Source: Mucilaginibacter sp. KACC 22773
Lineage (GTDB): Bacteria; Bacteroidota; Bacteroidia; Sphingobacteriales; Sphingobacteriaceae
Reading direction: 5' to 3'
Assembly (NCBI RefSeq): GCF_028736215.1
Contig: NZ_CP117883.1
Coordinates: 7,068,001 to 7,132,000 of the forward strand
Length of the DNA stretch: 64,000 nt
Notes under the pieces: generated by a model
What the model saw: only the letters and a program-made list of their open reading frames with translations
The model's database searches: none
What the model was told of the DNA's origin: nothing
In this document: positions 43,574 to 51,403 of the stretch, in pieces
How positions within the stretch are numbered: the first letter of the stretch is position 1
Layout of the letters: every line of letters starts with the position of its first letter
Translations under genes and position numbers: made by a program

Positions 43574-43960
43574 TTAATTCATCCTATACGGTGCAATCAA
43601 ATAAAATTCGGGGATTTGCACATTAAAGCTGGCGTTATCTATCAGGCGGGTCATCTGGTATTCGCCTTTCATGCTGCCCATATCGGTTTTAAGGTTGCAG
43701 CCCGAAACGTATTCGTGCGCATGGCCGGGTTCTATCACCGGTTGCTGGCCTACCACACCTTCGCCTTCCACTTCGCGCTTGGCGCCGTTGGAATCAAAAA
43801 TATACCAGTGGCGGCTAATTAGCTGGATAGCATAATTGCTCATATTCTCGATGCTCACCTTATAGGCAAACATAAAATGATCATTAGCCGGGTTAGAATA
43901 CTCGGGCTGATATATGGTTTCTATGGAAACCTTAACACCTTCTGTAATAGTGGTAACCAT
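43574..43960 (-). CDS. apaG: ApaG-domain protein
   Basis: A 128-residue ApaG protein, a compact FN3-like fold. The signature is IQLISRHWYIFDSNG, GEGVVGQQPVIEPG, YVSGCNLKTDMGSMKGEYQM. ApaG was linked to Co/Mg efflux and diadenosine tetraphosphate metabolism, but its molecular job is unknown. The ATG at 43960 gives the family's normal start; the longer frame to 44005 adds 15 residues unlike ApaG. The ORF ends just before the dusB gene region (44009), so the two minus-strand genes are adjacent with dusB upstream and 48 bp between them. Confidence 0.93.
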   Translation of the reverse strand: MVTTITEGVKVSIETIYQPEYSNPANDHFMFAYKVSIENMSNYAIQLISRHWYIFDSNGAKREVEGEGVVGQQPVIEPGHAHEYVSGCNLKTDMGSMKGEYQMTRLIDNASFNVQIPEFYLIAPYRMN

Positions 43961-44008
43961 GAGGATATTGTCTCGTTTAAATTCAAATATAATGAAAGCG
44001 AACAAATA

Positions 44009-45001
44009 TTAAGCCATTTCTATGGCATATTTTTCGTCAATCTCGGCCAGTATCTGTTGCACCTCCTCTAAATTGCCTGCCGTTACCAGCCTCATGCGGA
44101 ATTCTTTAAAGTGATCGATACCTTTAAAGTAGTTTGAATAGTGCCTGCGCATTTCAAAAATACCGGTTTTAGGGCCTTTCCACTCTATAGATTTTTGCAG
44201 GTGGGTTGAGCAGGCTGCAATGCGTTCGGTAATGGTTGGTTTATCTAAGTGCTCGCCGGTATTAAAAAAATGTTTTATCTCCCTGAAAATCCAGGGGTAA
44301 CCAATGGCTGCGCGGCCAATCATCATACCGTCTACCCCAAATTCCATACGCCAGTCGGCCGCTTTTTCGGGCGAATCGATGTCGCCATTGCCGAAAATGG
44401 GGATTTTTATACGCGGGTTTTTCTTGATATCCCTTATCAGCGACCAATCGGCAACGCCTTTATACATCTGCGCACGGGTACGGCCGTGAATGGTAAGGGC
44501 TTTTATGCCCACATCCTGCAGGCGTTCGGCCACTTCGTATACGTTTTTGGTATTATCATCCCAACCTAAACGGGTTTTTACGGTTACGGGCAGGTGGGTA
44601 GCTTCAACAACCGCTTTGGTCATGGCTACCATTTTATCAATATCCTGCAATAGACTGGCGCCGGCGCCGCGGCAGGCTACCTGTTTTACCGGGCAGCCGT
44701 AGTTAATATCCATCAGGTCGGGCCCGGCAAGGGATGCAATTTCGGTGGCCTCGCGCATATGGTCGATATCGCTGCCGAAGATCTGGATGCCAATGGGCCT
44801 TTCGTACTCAAAAATGTCCAGTTTCTGGCGGCTTTTTGCCGCATCGCGGATGAGGCCTTCGCTCGAGATGAACTCGGTGTACATCATATCCGCGCCGTTT
44901 TGCTTGCACACGTAACGGAAGGGAGGATCGCTCACGTCTTCCATCGGTGCCAGTAACAGCGGGAACTCCCCTAAATCAATATTTCCTATTTGTACAGACA
45001 T
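44009..45001 (-). CDS. dusB: tRNA-dihydrouridine synthase DusB
   Basis: A 330-residue FMN enzyme that reduces uridine in the tRNA D-loop. LAPMEDVSDPPFRYVCKQNGADMMYTEF, NYGCPVKQVACRGAGASLL (active Cys), KTRLGWDD, GLTIHGRTRAQMYKG and FGNGDI mark the family. The start is the ATG at 45001 (MSVQIGNIDLG); the frame runs 107 residues further upstream without homology. Its promoter (45019-45050) lies inside the neighbouring CPBP gene. ApaG follows. Confidence 0.95.
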   Translation of the reverse strand: MSVQIGNIDLGEFPLLLAPMEDVSDPPFRYVCKQNGADMMYTEFISSEGLIRDAAKSRQKLDIFEYERPIGIQIFGSDIDHMREATEIASLAGPDLMDINYGCPVKQVACRGAGASLLQDIDKMVAMTKAVVEATHLPVTVKTRLGWDDNTKNVYEVAERLQDVGIKALTIHGRTRAQMYKGVADWSLIRDIKKNPRIKIPIFGNGDIDSPEKAADWRMEFGVDGMMIGRAAIGYPWIFREIKHFFNTGEHLDKPTITERIAACSTHLQKSIEWKGPKTGIFEMRRHYSNYFKGIDHFKEFRMRLVTAGNLEEVQQILAEIDEKYAIEMA

Positions 45002-45018
45002 GCTTATCTTTAGCCCTG

Positions 45019-45050
45019 CAAAAATACGAAAATTACCCCAAATGATACAA
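45019..45050 (-). promoter_or_regulatory. dusB promoter with both Bacteroidota elements
   Basis: On the minus strand, TTG (45050-45048) and TATTTTTG (45026-45019) are 21 bp apart, matching the TTG/TAnnTTTG promoter of Bacteroidota. The dusB ATG is 18 bp downstream. The element spans the first codons of the divergent CPBP gene. Confidence 0.55.
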
Positions 45051-45989
45051 GAACCTATAAAACAGTACACTCCGCAAACAAATATCGTTAGTCCCTTCGT
45101 ACAGTTTTTAAGCATCACCGGGATAACTATTGGCTTGGTAATCGTTTTTTCGGCGATAGCAGCGGGGGTTATCATGTCTGTTTTTGGGATGAAAACCCTT
45201 ACCGATACCTTTGCATTTAATACCGGCAACCCCCATCTTAGTTCGGCATTGTGGATATTGCAAATAGTAAGTACAACTATCCCATTATTCCTGGCTCCGG
45301 TTATTTTTGCCCGATTAATCATGAACGATACGCGCGATTATTTGAAGCCCTCCTTTAATTTCACCCCGGTTTTTTTGCTGCTGATATTTACCATCATGCT
45401 GTTTTCAAACCCTATAATGGAGGCTTTAACCAATATTAACCAAAGGCTGGTTTTACCCGCATCGTTAAAAGGACTGGAAGAGTGGATGCGCGCTGCCGAG
45501 CAATCGGCCCAGAAAGCAACTGAGGCTATGCTCAGCATGAAAAATATCTGGAGCATGCTGTGGGCGGTATTTGTTGTTGGCTTGCTTACCGCCATTGCCG
45601 AAGAGTTTCTGTTCCGCGGCGTTATCCAAACCATTTTTGTGCGCCTTACCAAAAACAAACATGCCGCCATCTGGATAACCGCCATCCTGTTCAGCGCTTT
45701 TCACATGGAGTTTTTTACTTTTTTGCCAAGGGTGTTCCTGGGCGCCATATTCGGCTATTTTGTAACGTATAGCGGCAGCATCTGGACGGGCGTTTGGGGC
45801 CATTTTTTAAATAACGGCTCGGCGGTGGTTATTACATACCTGTATAATCAAAAAATAGTTAAGCTTAATCCCGATGATCAGCATGTATTTAATTTATGGG
45901 CCTATACTTTTAGCTTGATAATTGTATTATTTTTGCTTTTTATATATAGAAATGTATCGATGCAAAAAAAACCGGCGCTGAGTAATTAA
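45042..45989 (+). CDS. CPBP-family intramembrane glutamic endopeptidase
   Basis: A 315-residue membrane protein with about eight hydrophobic segments. The Rce1/CAAX-like motifs are present: AEEFLFRGVIQTIF (the EExxxR with catalytic Glu), FSAFHMEFFTF, and FLGAIFGYFV. The family cleaves or processes membrane proteins or bacteriocins; the substrate is unknown. The ATG at 45042 is chosen because the earlier one at 45000 lies within dusB. The next gene begins at its stop (1-bp overlap), and three more follow closely: this is the first gene of the operon CPBP - DUF2007 - cdsA - psd. Confidence 0.88.
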   Translation: MIQEPIKQYTPQTNIVSPFVQFLSITGITIGLVIVFSAIAAGVIMSVFGMKTLTDTFAFNTGNPHLSSALWILQIVSTTIPLFLAPVIFARLIMNDTRDYLKPSFNFTPVFLLLIFTIMLFSNPIMEALTNINQRLVLPASLKGLEEWMRAAEQSAQKATEAMLSMKNIWSMLWAVFVVGLLTAIAEEFLFRGVIQTIFVRLTKNKHAAIWITAILFSAFHMEFFTFLPRVFLGAIFGYFVTYSGSIWTGVWGHFLNNGSAVVITYLYNQKIVKLNPDDQHVFNLWAYTFSLIIVLFLLFIYRNVSMQKKPALSN

Positions 45990-46201
45990 TGGAAAAAAAC
46001 TGGGTCAAAATTTTTAGTTCATCCAATTTTTATCAATCAGAGATTGTTAAGCAAGTACTTATCCGCCACCATATCGATACCGTTTTATTAAACAAACAAG
46101 ATTCATCGCACCGTGCCTTCGGCGATATTGAAGTTTACATTCACCAGGAGGATTTTAGTAAGGCTATCGAGATCATGATCCTCAATCAAATTAGTTTATG
46201 A
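45989..46201 (+). CDS. DUF2007 protein
   Basis: A 70-residue protein of the ferredoxin-like/ACT-type DUF2007 family: WVKIFSSSNFYQSEIVKQVL, then ILNQI near the end. Function unknown; it usually travels with membrane-lipid or protease genes in Bacteroidota. It overlaps the CPBP stop by 1 bp and the cdsA start by 4 bp, so it is strongly coupled to both. Confidence 0.88.
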   Translation: MEKNWVKIFSSSNFYQSEIVKQVLIRHHIDTVLLNKQDSSHRAFGDIEVYIHQEDFSKAIEIMILNQISL

Positions 46202-47004
46202 AATTACGCGCCATCACCGGCTTCTTTTTTATTATAGTGATGATTGCCTCAAACCTGTTGGGGCCATACGTTTTCAGTGGGTTTTATCTTGTACTCTCCG
46301 GCTTTTGCATGTTCGAGTTTTATAAACTGGTAAGGGAGGGCGGCATGACGGCCAGCCGCGAAACCGGTATTATCAACGGCGCATTGTTTTTTTTACTGGT
46401 TGCGGCCAACTTCTACTTCCCGGCCTGGCGGTTAATATTTTTACTCCCCCTTACTTTCAGCGCCATTTTTATACAGGAATTATATAAAAAAACGCCGGCA
46501 CCGTTCACCAATATCGCCTTTACTTTTCTGGGGATCATATTCGCAGTAGTGCCGTTCATGTTTTTTCACGCTATGGCATTTATGGGCGCGGGCGCTGTTT
46601 TTAACTTCCATATCCCGCTGGCCTTCCTCATTATTTTGTGGAGCAACGATACCGGGGCTTACCTGGTGGGCAGCAAAATGGGTAAAACCAAGCTGTTTGA
46701 ACGCCACTCGCCTAAAAAAACTTACGAAGGCTTAATTGGCGGCATCATCATCAGCGCAGTTGCCGCTTTAATACTGGCCCACTTTTATACCGAACTTACC
46801 TGGAAACAATGGGTTACCATAGCTATCCTTATTTCGTGCTTTGGCACCCTGGGCGATTTGGTTGAATCGATGTTTAAACGCAGCATCAACGTAAAAGATA
46901 GCGGCGGCATTTTGCCTGGCCACGGGGGCCTGCTGGATAGGTTCGACGGATTATTAATGGCCGCCCCTATTGTTTATGCATACTTATACTTCATTTCAAA
47001 TTAG
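46198..47004 (+). CDS. cdsA: Phosphatidate cytidylyltransferase
   Basis: A 268-residue inner-membrane enzyme that makes CDP-diacylglycerol from CTP and phosphatidate, the precursor of phosphatidylserine and phosphatidylglycerol. Several membrane segments precede the signature near the C-terminus: SMFKRSINVKDSGGILPGHG and then GLLDRFDGLL, the S-x-K-R...D...PGHGG...DR pattern. It begins 4 bp inside the DUF2007 gene. psd follows 26 bp later, so the cdsA and psd products act in the same pathway with a phosphatidylserine synthase between them. Confidence 0.94.
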   Translation: MKLRAITGFFFIIVMIASNLLGPYVFSGFYLVLSGFCMFEFYKLVREGGMTASRETGIINGALFFLLVAANFYFPAWRLIFLLPLTFSAIFIQELYKKTPAPFTNIAFTFLGIIFAVVPFMFFHAMAFMGAGAVFNFHIPLAFLIILWSNDTGAYLVGSKMGKTKLFERHSPKKTYEGLIGGIIISAVAALILAHFYTELTWKQWVTIAILISCFGTLGDLVESMFKRSINVKDSGGILPGHGGLLDRFDGLLMAAPIVYAYLYFISN

Positions 47005-47030
47005 TAGCTTTGTAATAAATCATCTATAAT

Positions 47031-47915
47031 ATGACTTTTCATAAAGAAGGATACACCTCATTAGCCATAACAGTACTTTTTATTTTTGTACTTAACGCGG
47101 TGGTGCAGTTTTATTTTCCGCAGGAACATGCGCTTAAATGGTTTATTTACATCTTATCGGGATTTTTTTTCCTGGTTATCGTGCAGTTTTTTCGCAGCCC
47201 GTTTTTTGACATCAGCACCGACGAAACTACTGTACTTTGCCCAGCCGATGGAAAAGTAGTGGTGATTGAAGAAACCGAAGAAACCGAATTTTTAAAAGAT
47301 AAGCGCATCCAGCTATCGGTATTTATGTCGCCGGTTAATGTGCACGTAAACCGTAACCCCATTGCGGGTGTGGTAAGCTATTTTAAATACCACAAAGGTA
47401 AATACCTGGTGGCCTGGCATCCCAAATCGTCAACAGAAAACGAGCGTACTACCATCTGTGTTCAAAACAGCGAAGGTGTATCGGTTTTGTTCAGGCAAAT
47501 AGCAGGTGCTTTGGCCCGCCGTATTGTATGGTATGTAAAAGAGGGTGATATTGTAGAGCAAGGGCAGCAGTTTGGTTTTATCAAGTTTGGATCAAGGGTT
47601 GATGTTTTCCTGCCTTTAGGATCAAATATTTTGGTAAATATTGGCGACGTTGTAAAAGGCGGCCGTACCATCCTGGCCGAGCTGCCAACCGGTTTAGCCG
47701 CGGTTGCCGAAGAACAACAGGCAAAAATAAACAGGCCCGAAAGTTTTGATGATGAACCTGCCGAAATAACCAACGAAGGCCATCAGCAGGAGTTGCCTTT
47801 GGTTATTGACCATCCCGAAGTTGAAGAACCCGCAAAACCGGCAAAGAAGGCAGCACCCACAAAAAAAGCCACACCGGCAAAGAAAGCGCCGGCTAAGCCG
47901 AAAGGCGACGCGTAG
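47031..47915 (+). CDS. psd: Phosphatidylserine decarboxylase with a lysine/alanine/proline tail
   Basis: A 294-residue enzyme that makes phosphatidylethanolamine. Residues ~8-30 and ~38-55 are membrane segments; the decarboxylase domain spans ~60-215. The self-cleavage site that forms the pyruvoyl group is G187-S188 (FIKFGSRVDVFLPLGS), with PVNVHVNRNP and LARRIVWY also conserved. This matches the short PSD class. Residues ~219-294 are an extra tail ending KPAKKAAPTKKATPAKKAPA, a histone H1-like composition not seen in normal Psd. Terminator follows. Confidence 0.9.
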   Translation: MTFHKEGYTSLAITVLFIFVLNAVVQFYFPQEHALKWFIYILSGFFFLVIVQFFRSPFFDISTDETTVLCPADGKVVVIEETEETEFLKDKRIQLSVFMSPVNVHVNRNPIAGVVSYFKYHKGKYLVAWHPKSSTENERTTICVQNSEGVSVLFRQIAGALARRIVWYVKEGDIVEQGQQFGFIKFGSRVDVFLPLGSNILVNIGDVVKGGRTILAELPTGLAAVAEEQQAKINRPESFDDEPAEITNEGHQQELPLVIDHPEVEEPAKPAKKAAPTKKATPAKKAPAKPKGDA

Positions 47916-47934
47916 TAACCGGGTTTAAAATATA

Positions 47935-47972
47935 AAAAAGGGGATGTCATATTGGTGACCTCCCCTTTTTTG
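47935..47972. terminator. Terminator between psd and the esterase gene
   Basis: AAAAAGGGGA with GTCA pairs with TGAC and TCCCCTTTTT around a 5- to 6-base loop, one mismatch in the stem. It can serve both convergent genes. Confidence 0.75.
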
Positions 47973-47978
47973 TGCCTG

Positions 47979-49079
47979 TCAATCCGCTTTCAACAACCCT
48001 TCAAAAAATGGCTTAAGCTCTTCGGCCAGTATTTGATGATCGGCCACACTTGGATGGCCGGAACAACCGTGTGCATCCATCGGCTTAAAAAAGAATGTAG
48101 CCACCGGTTTGTCATTGGGGTAAATAGTATCTATTTGCTTTTTTATGCTGATAAGGCAATGCTGTAAAATGGTGTTCGATGTATCCCGTATCATGGGGCT
48201 GCTTAGCAAAGCAATCTGCGCTTTGGGATATTTGGATTTTACCAGCTGCACGAATTTTACATAATCGGCCACAAACTGCAGGGTATCAAAAGCGGCCCTG
48301 GGGCTGCCGTCGCCTTTGCTCATGTCATTGGTTCCTAAAGCAATACTCACAATTTTGGGGCTGTATGTATTAAAGTTCCATTTTTGTGGATTGTTAACCT
48401 GGAAATCAGCATTTTCATACACCTGGGGCATTGAAGGGCCATTCCTGTTCCACGTACGATAAATGCCAATACCACTTACGCTGGCCAAAACAAAATTGGC
48501 ATTTAAAGCCCGGCTTACCCTGGGCCCGTAAGCCATATAGGCATTGTGATGGTCGTGGTATTCGCCGGTACCGCATGGAATTTCCGAATCATCGGCAGCC
48601 GCGCCGCAGGTAATGCTGTTACCTATAAACTCAATTAACGGAAGTTTGGGTATGGCCAGGCTTTTTATGCCGGGCGCTGCTATTTTTGATATGATGATGG
48701 CTCCTGTATGGGCTTCCGTTGCTTTATATATCCAAACACGGTGTTTACCGGGGCCATCCGCCTTTATCATAACCGGCACGGTTACACCGCCATCAATCCT
48801 TACCCTTTTTTGGTAAACACCATCCACCTCATATTGCAGGTAATTATGCTGACCGGCTACGGCAATTGTGGCATATACCGCGCATTCAGTCCCCTTAAAG
48901 CTAAAACCAAAATGTGCTGCGGACGTAATCAATTCTAATTGATGCTGCTTGTTGATTACGGTACGCCCGATAGGTTTTAACTGCGCCGCAAAAATGGTAT
49001 CTGTTAGTTTTGTATACCCATAGCTTTCGCCGCAGGCCAGTACCAACAAAATAAAAGCTATTGCAAATCTTATTTTCAT
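47979..49079 (-). CDS. SGNH/GDSL esterase of the CE2 (acetyl-xylan esterase) type
   Basis: A 366-residue exported hydrolase. Residues 1-21 are a signal peptide. Residues ~35-140 form a beta-sandwich carbohydrate-binding module as in CE2 enzymes. Residues ~145-366 are the SGNH domain: FIGNSITCG (Ser in GNSI), ALGTNDMS (block III Asn), and GCSGHPSVADHQ (catalytic His). CE2 esterases remove acetyl groups from xylan, glucomannan or other hemicelluloses. Single gene, convergent with the psd operon. Confidence 0.88.
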   Translation of the reverse strand: MKIRFAIAFILLVLACGESYGYTKLTDTIFAAQLKPIGRTVINKQHQLELITSAAHFGFSFKGTECAVYATIAVAGQHNYLQYEVDGVYQKRVRIDGGVTVPVMIKADGPGKHRVWIYKATEAHTGAIIISKIAAPGIKSLAIPKLPLIEFIGNSITCGAAADDSEIPCGTGEYHDHHNAYMAYGPRVSRALNANFVLASVSGIGIYRTWNRNGPSMPQVYENADFQVNNPQKWNFNTYSPKIVSIALGTNDMSKGDGSPRAAFDTLQFVADYVKFVQLVKSKYPKAQIALLSSPMIRDTSNTILQHCLISIKKQIDTIYPNDKPVATFFFKPMDAHGCSGHPSVADHQILAEELKPFFEGLLKAD

Positions 49080-49117
49080 AAAGGTTGTATTGAACAGGCA
49101 ATATTGGTCATATTTTG

Positions 49118-49303
49118 ATGAAATACAATATTGGTGAATTTATTAGCATAAAAGGTTATAATAATACCAGGAGGAAAAAACCGCAAGGCTTGGAAGTTTT
49201 GATATCCGCCGAAGACAAGAAATTTTTTTGGGAAAAACATACCGATAATTATGAAGCGGAAAATGACAACTACATTATGTCATTGCGAGTACTCACCAGG
49301 TAA
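49118..49303 (+). CDS. Small hypothetical protein, possibly repeat-truncated
   Basis: A 61-residue frame (MKYNIGEFISIKGYNNTRRK...). I do not recognise it. It has no signal or membrane segment and ends in a stretch coded by the TGTCATTGCGAG repeat that also appears at 49353-49372, so its natural end may have been replaced by the repeat. It lies 38 bp upstream of the divergent esterase start. Coding status is uncertain. Confidence 0.3.
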   Translation: MKYNIGEFISIKGYNNTRRKKPQGLEVLISAEDKKFFWEKHTDNYEAENDNYIMSLRVLTR

Positions 49304-49482
49304 ACTCTGAAAAATTGGGGATGACGTGTTGGCTTTAGATGCTCACAACAATCATATCATTGCGAGTGAAGCGCGGCAATCGCGAACTGTGCAAATCCAT
49401 TAAGCAGGCGACGAGGTTGCCACGCCGGGGCAATGGCAATTTATTTAAATGCGAATAATGTGTATGTATGTTACAACTTATT
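49304..49482. repeat. TCATTGCGAG-type intergenic repeat
   Basis: A TCATTGCGAG word (near 49359) leads into GAAGCGCGGCAATCGCGAAC and then GCGACGAGGTTGCCACGCC and GGGGCAATGG, a pattern with imperfect inverted symmetry (CAATCGCGA/GCGAGG...). The 179-bp gap has no gene. Confidence 0.5.
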
Positions 49483-49896
49483 TTAACTCGAGGCCTTTAC
49501 CAGCAGGGGCATCACCGGAGCATCGAAAATATTGGCAAAAGCATTTGCAATGCCCTTGGCTTTTTCGGCTTTTTTGAAATCTTCGGGATAAAAAATGTAA
49601 TCAACGCCGAGCACTTTTAAAAGGCTATCAACCTTGGTGTGTTCCTTTTGCTTGTAACAGCAAATCTTTATTTTATTGTAAGCGGGGTTTGATTGTAAGC
49701 GACGCAATATCTTTTCTATGTCGGCGTTTAGATGATCGTAATCAAAAATTACCAGGTTGGGTTTTTGCTCGTGAATGGACGGAAAAATATGACTTGTTGA
49801 CGAAATATGCTTAAATTGTTTATTATTCGGCAACAACTCAACCGAAAAAGTATCGGGAGCAACCAATAGCACATTTTTAGACCGTACTCGGATCAT
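49483..49896 (-). CDS. Receiver-domain-like protein without an output domain
   Basis: A 137-residue alpha/beta protein shaped like a response-regulator receiver: NVLLVAPDTFS as the first strand, PNLVIFDYDHLN as the strand that would carry the phospho-acceptor Asp, KIKICCYKQKEHT and VDYIFYPEDF further on. The usual acidic pair at the N-terminus is missing, so it may not be phosphorylated. The ATG at 49896 is used; the upstream codon is TTG. No kinase is adjacent. Function unknown. Confidence 0.6.
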   Translation of the reverse strand: MIRVRSKNVLLVAPDTFSVELLPNNKQFKHISSTSHIFPSIHEQKPNLVIFDYDHLNADIEKILRRLQSNPAYNKIKICCYKQKEHTKVDSLLKVLGVDYIFYPEDFKKAEKAKGIANAFANIFDAPVMPLLVKASS

Positions 49897-50152
49897 GATC
49901 AATCAATTAAGGGGACTTAAAAGTAATTGTTAAAGTGCACTTTGTCAACAATTTATTGCTTTTTGTAATAAAATAATGCAAAAAAGAACAATTTGTTGCG
50001 AATTTAATAGGCTGACAGACACGGGGTTTCTTTGGGGTTAAATTTCTTAATTCCGAAAGCGGTCTGCGTTTGTCATTGCGGCTTATACGGCAGGAAACAG
50101 AAAATGTTACCGCAGGCTTATTGGTTTTTAAAATGATTTTGCGGAGCCGGAT

Positions 50153-50734
50153 TTAAACTATCCTTTTTGCATTGTCCTTCACAAAGGTATCCCAGCCCGA
50201 ATATGATTTTTTGCTGCCCGAAGCCGATTTACTGGCGGCGCCCATCCTTTGAAAGGAATGACAAACAGCAACGGCCAGGCCATCCGTAGCATCTAAAAAA
50301 TCGGGCGTTTCTTTAAACTTTAACAAGTTTTGCAGCATGGCCGCAACCTGCTCTTTAGTGGCATTTCCGTTGCCGGTTATGGACTGTTTTATTTTGCGCG
50401 GGGCGTATTCGGTAATATCTAAATTGCGCGATAGTGCCGCCGCAATAGCCACGCCCTGCGCGCGGCCCAGTTTAAGCATTACCTGGATGTTTTTACCATA
50501 AAACGGCGCTTCGATAGCCAGGCAGTCGGGATTATAATTATCAATAAGTGCAACGGTTTTTTCAAATATGCGCTGTAGCTTGATCATGTGGTCGTCAAGC
50601 TTTTCCATCTTTACCACACCAAGGGCAATAAGCTCTATCCTGGGGCCGGTTTCTTTCACCAGGCCATAACCCATAACGGCGGTTCCGGGGTCGATTCCTA
50701 AAATAATTCGCTCTTTTGTGCTGGCCTGTTGCAT
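50153..50734 (-). CDS. ruvC: Holliday-junction resolvase RuvC
   Basis: A 193-residue endonuclease that cuts Holliday junctions with RuvAB. The four acidic/His residues of the RNase H-like site lie in GIDPGTAVMGYG, CLAIEAPFYG, and DATDGLAVAVCH. Length is close to E. coli (173) with a C-terminal extension of ~25 basic residues (SKSASGSKKSYSGWD). The ATG at 50734 (MQQASTKE) is used rather than the TTG upstream. ruvA/B are not next to it. The aat gene lies upstream in the same orientation, 19 bp away. Confidence 0.94.
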   Translation of the reverse strand: MQQASTKERIILGIDPGTAVMGYGLVKETGPRIELIALGVVKMEKLDDHMIKLQRIFEKTVALIDNYNPDCLAIEAPFYGKNIQVMLKLGRAQGVAIAAALSRNLDITEYAPRKIKQSITGNGNATKEQVAAMLQNLLKFKETPDFLDATDGLAVAVCHSFQRMGAASKSASGSKKSYSGWDTFVKDNAKRIV

Positions 50735-50753
50735 TCCCCTCAAAGGTAACCAA

Positions 50754-51392
50754 TCAAAGCAAACTATTGTGCAAAATGGCTATATATTGCTCCCGTGGTA
50801 TCATGCGCGCCCCCATTGATTCCAGGTGGTTGGTATGCACCTGGCAGTCTATTAGTTTAAATTTATTGGTTTGGCACAGGTATATTAATGCTGTTTTTGA
50901 TGCGTTACTTACTTTGCTAAACATGCTTTCGCCACAAAAAACATCGCCAACCCAAACGCCGTAAAGCCCTCCAACCAATTGGCCTTGCTCCCATACTTCA
51001 ACAGAATGGGCGTAACCTTCAGCATTCATTTTGATGTATGCGGCCTGCATGTCATCGGTAATCCAGGTGCCGTCCTGCCCTTCGCGTGGTGCCGCCGAGC
51101 AGGCTTTTATAATATCGGCGAAGCAGGTATTGGTTGTAACCCCGAACCGGTTGGAGCGCAACACCTGGCGCATTGATTTGGAAATTTTTAATTCATCGGG
51201 ATACAGTACAAAGCGCTCATGCGGCGAATACCACAGGATAGGCGAATCGTCGCTGTACCAGGGGAAAATGCCATTTTGATAAGCGAGTAACAGCCTTTGA
51301 GTTGATAAATCGCCGCCTACAGCCAAAAGCCCGTCTGGTTCGGCCAGATCGGGCTCAGGAAAAAGTAAACGTTCATCAAGCCTGAATATCAT
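50754..51392 (-). CDS. aat: Leucyl/phenylalanyl-tRNA-protein transferase
   Basis: A 212-residue enzyme that transfers Leu or Phe from tRNA to proteins with N-terminal Arg or Lys, marking them for ClpS/ClpAP degradation. FPEPDLAEPDGLLAVGGDLS, YQNGIFPWYSDDSPILWYSPHERFVL and FCGESMFSKVSNASKTAL are family signatures. Start at ATG 51392 (MIFRLDER); the TTG upstream is not needed. Followed by ruvC after 19 bp. The DUF3857 operon (51404-55283) lies directly upstream; its last stop is 12 bp before this start, so read-through is likely. Confidence 0.94.
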   Translation of the reverse strand: MIFRLDERLLFPEPDLAEPDGLLAVGGDLSTQRLLLAYQNGIFPWYSDDSPILWYSPHERFVLYPDELKISKSMRQVLRSNRFGVTTNTCFADIIKACSAAPREGQDGTWITDDMQAAYIKMNAEGYAHSVEVWEQGQLVGGLYGVWVGDVFCGESMFSKVSNASKTALIYLCQTNKFKLIDCQVHTNHLESMGARMIPREQYIAILHNSLL

Positions 51393-51403
51393 CAGGCGCA
51401 AAT

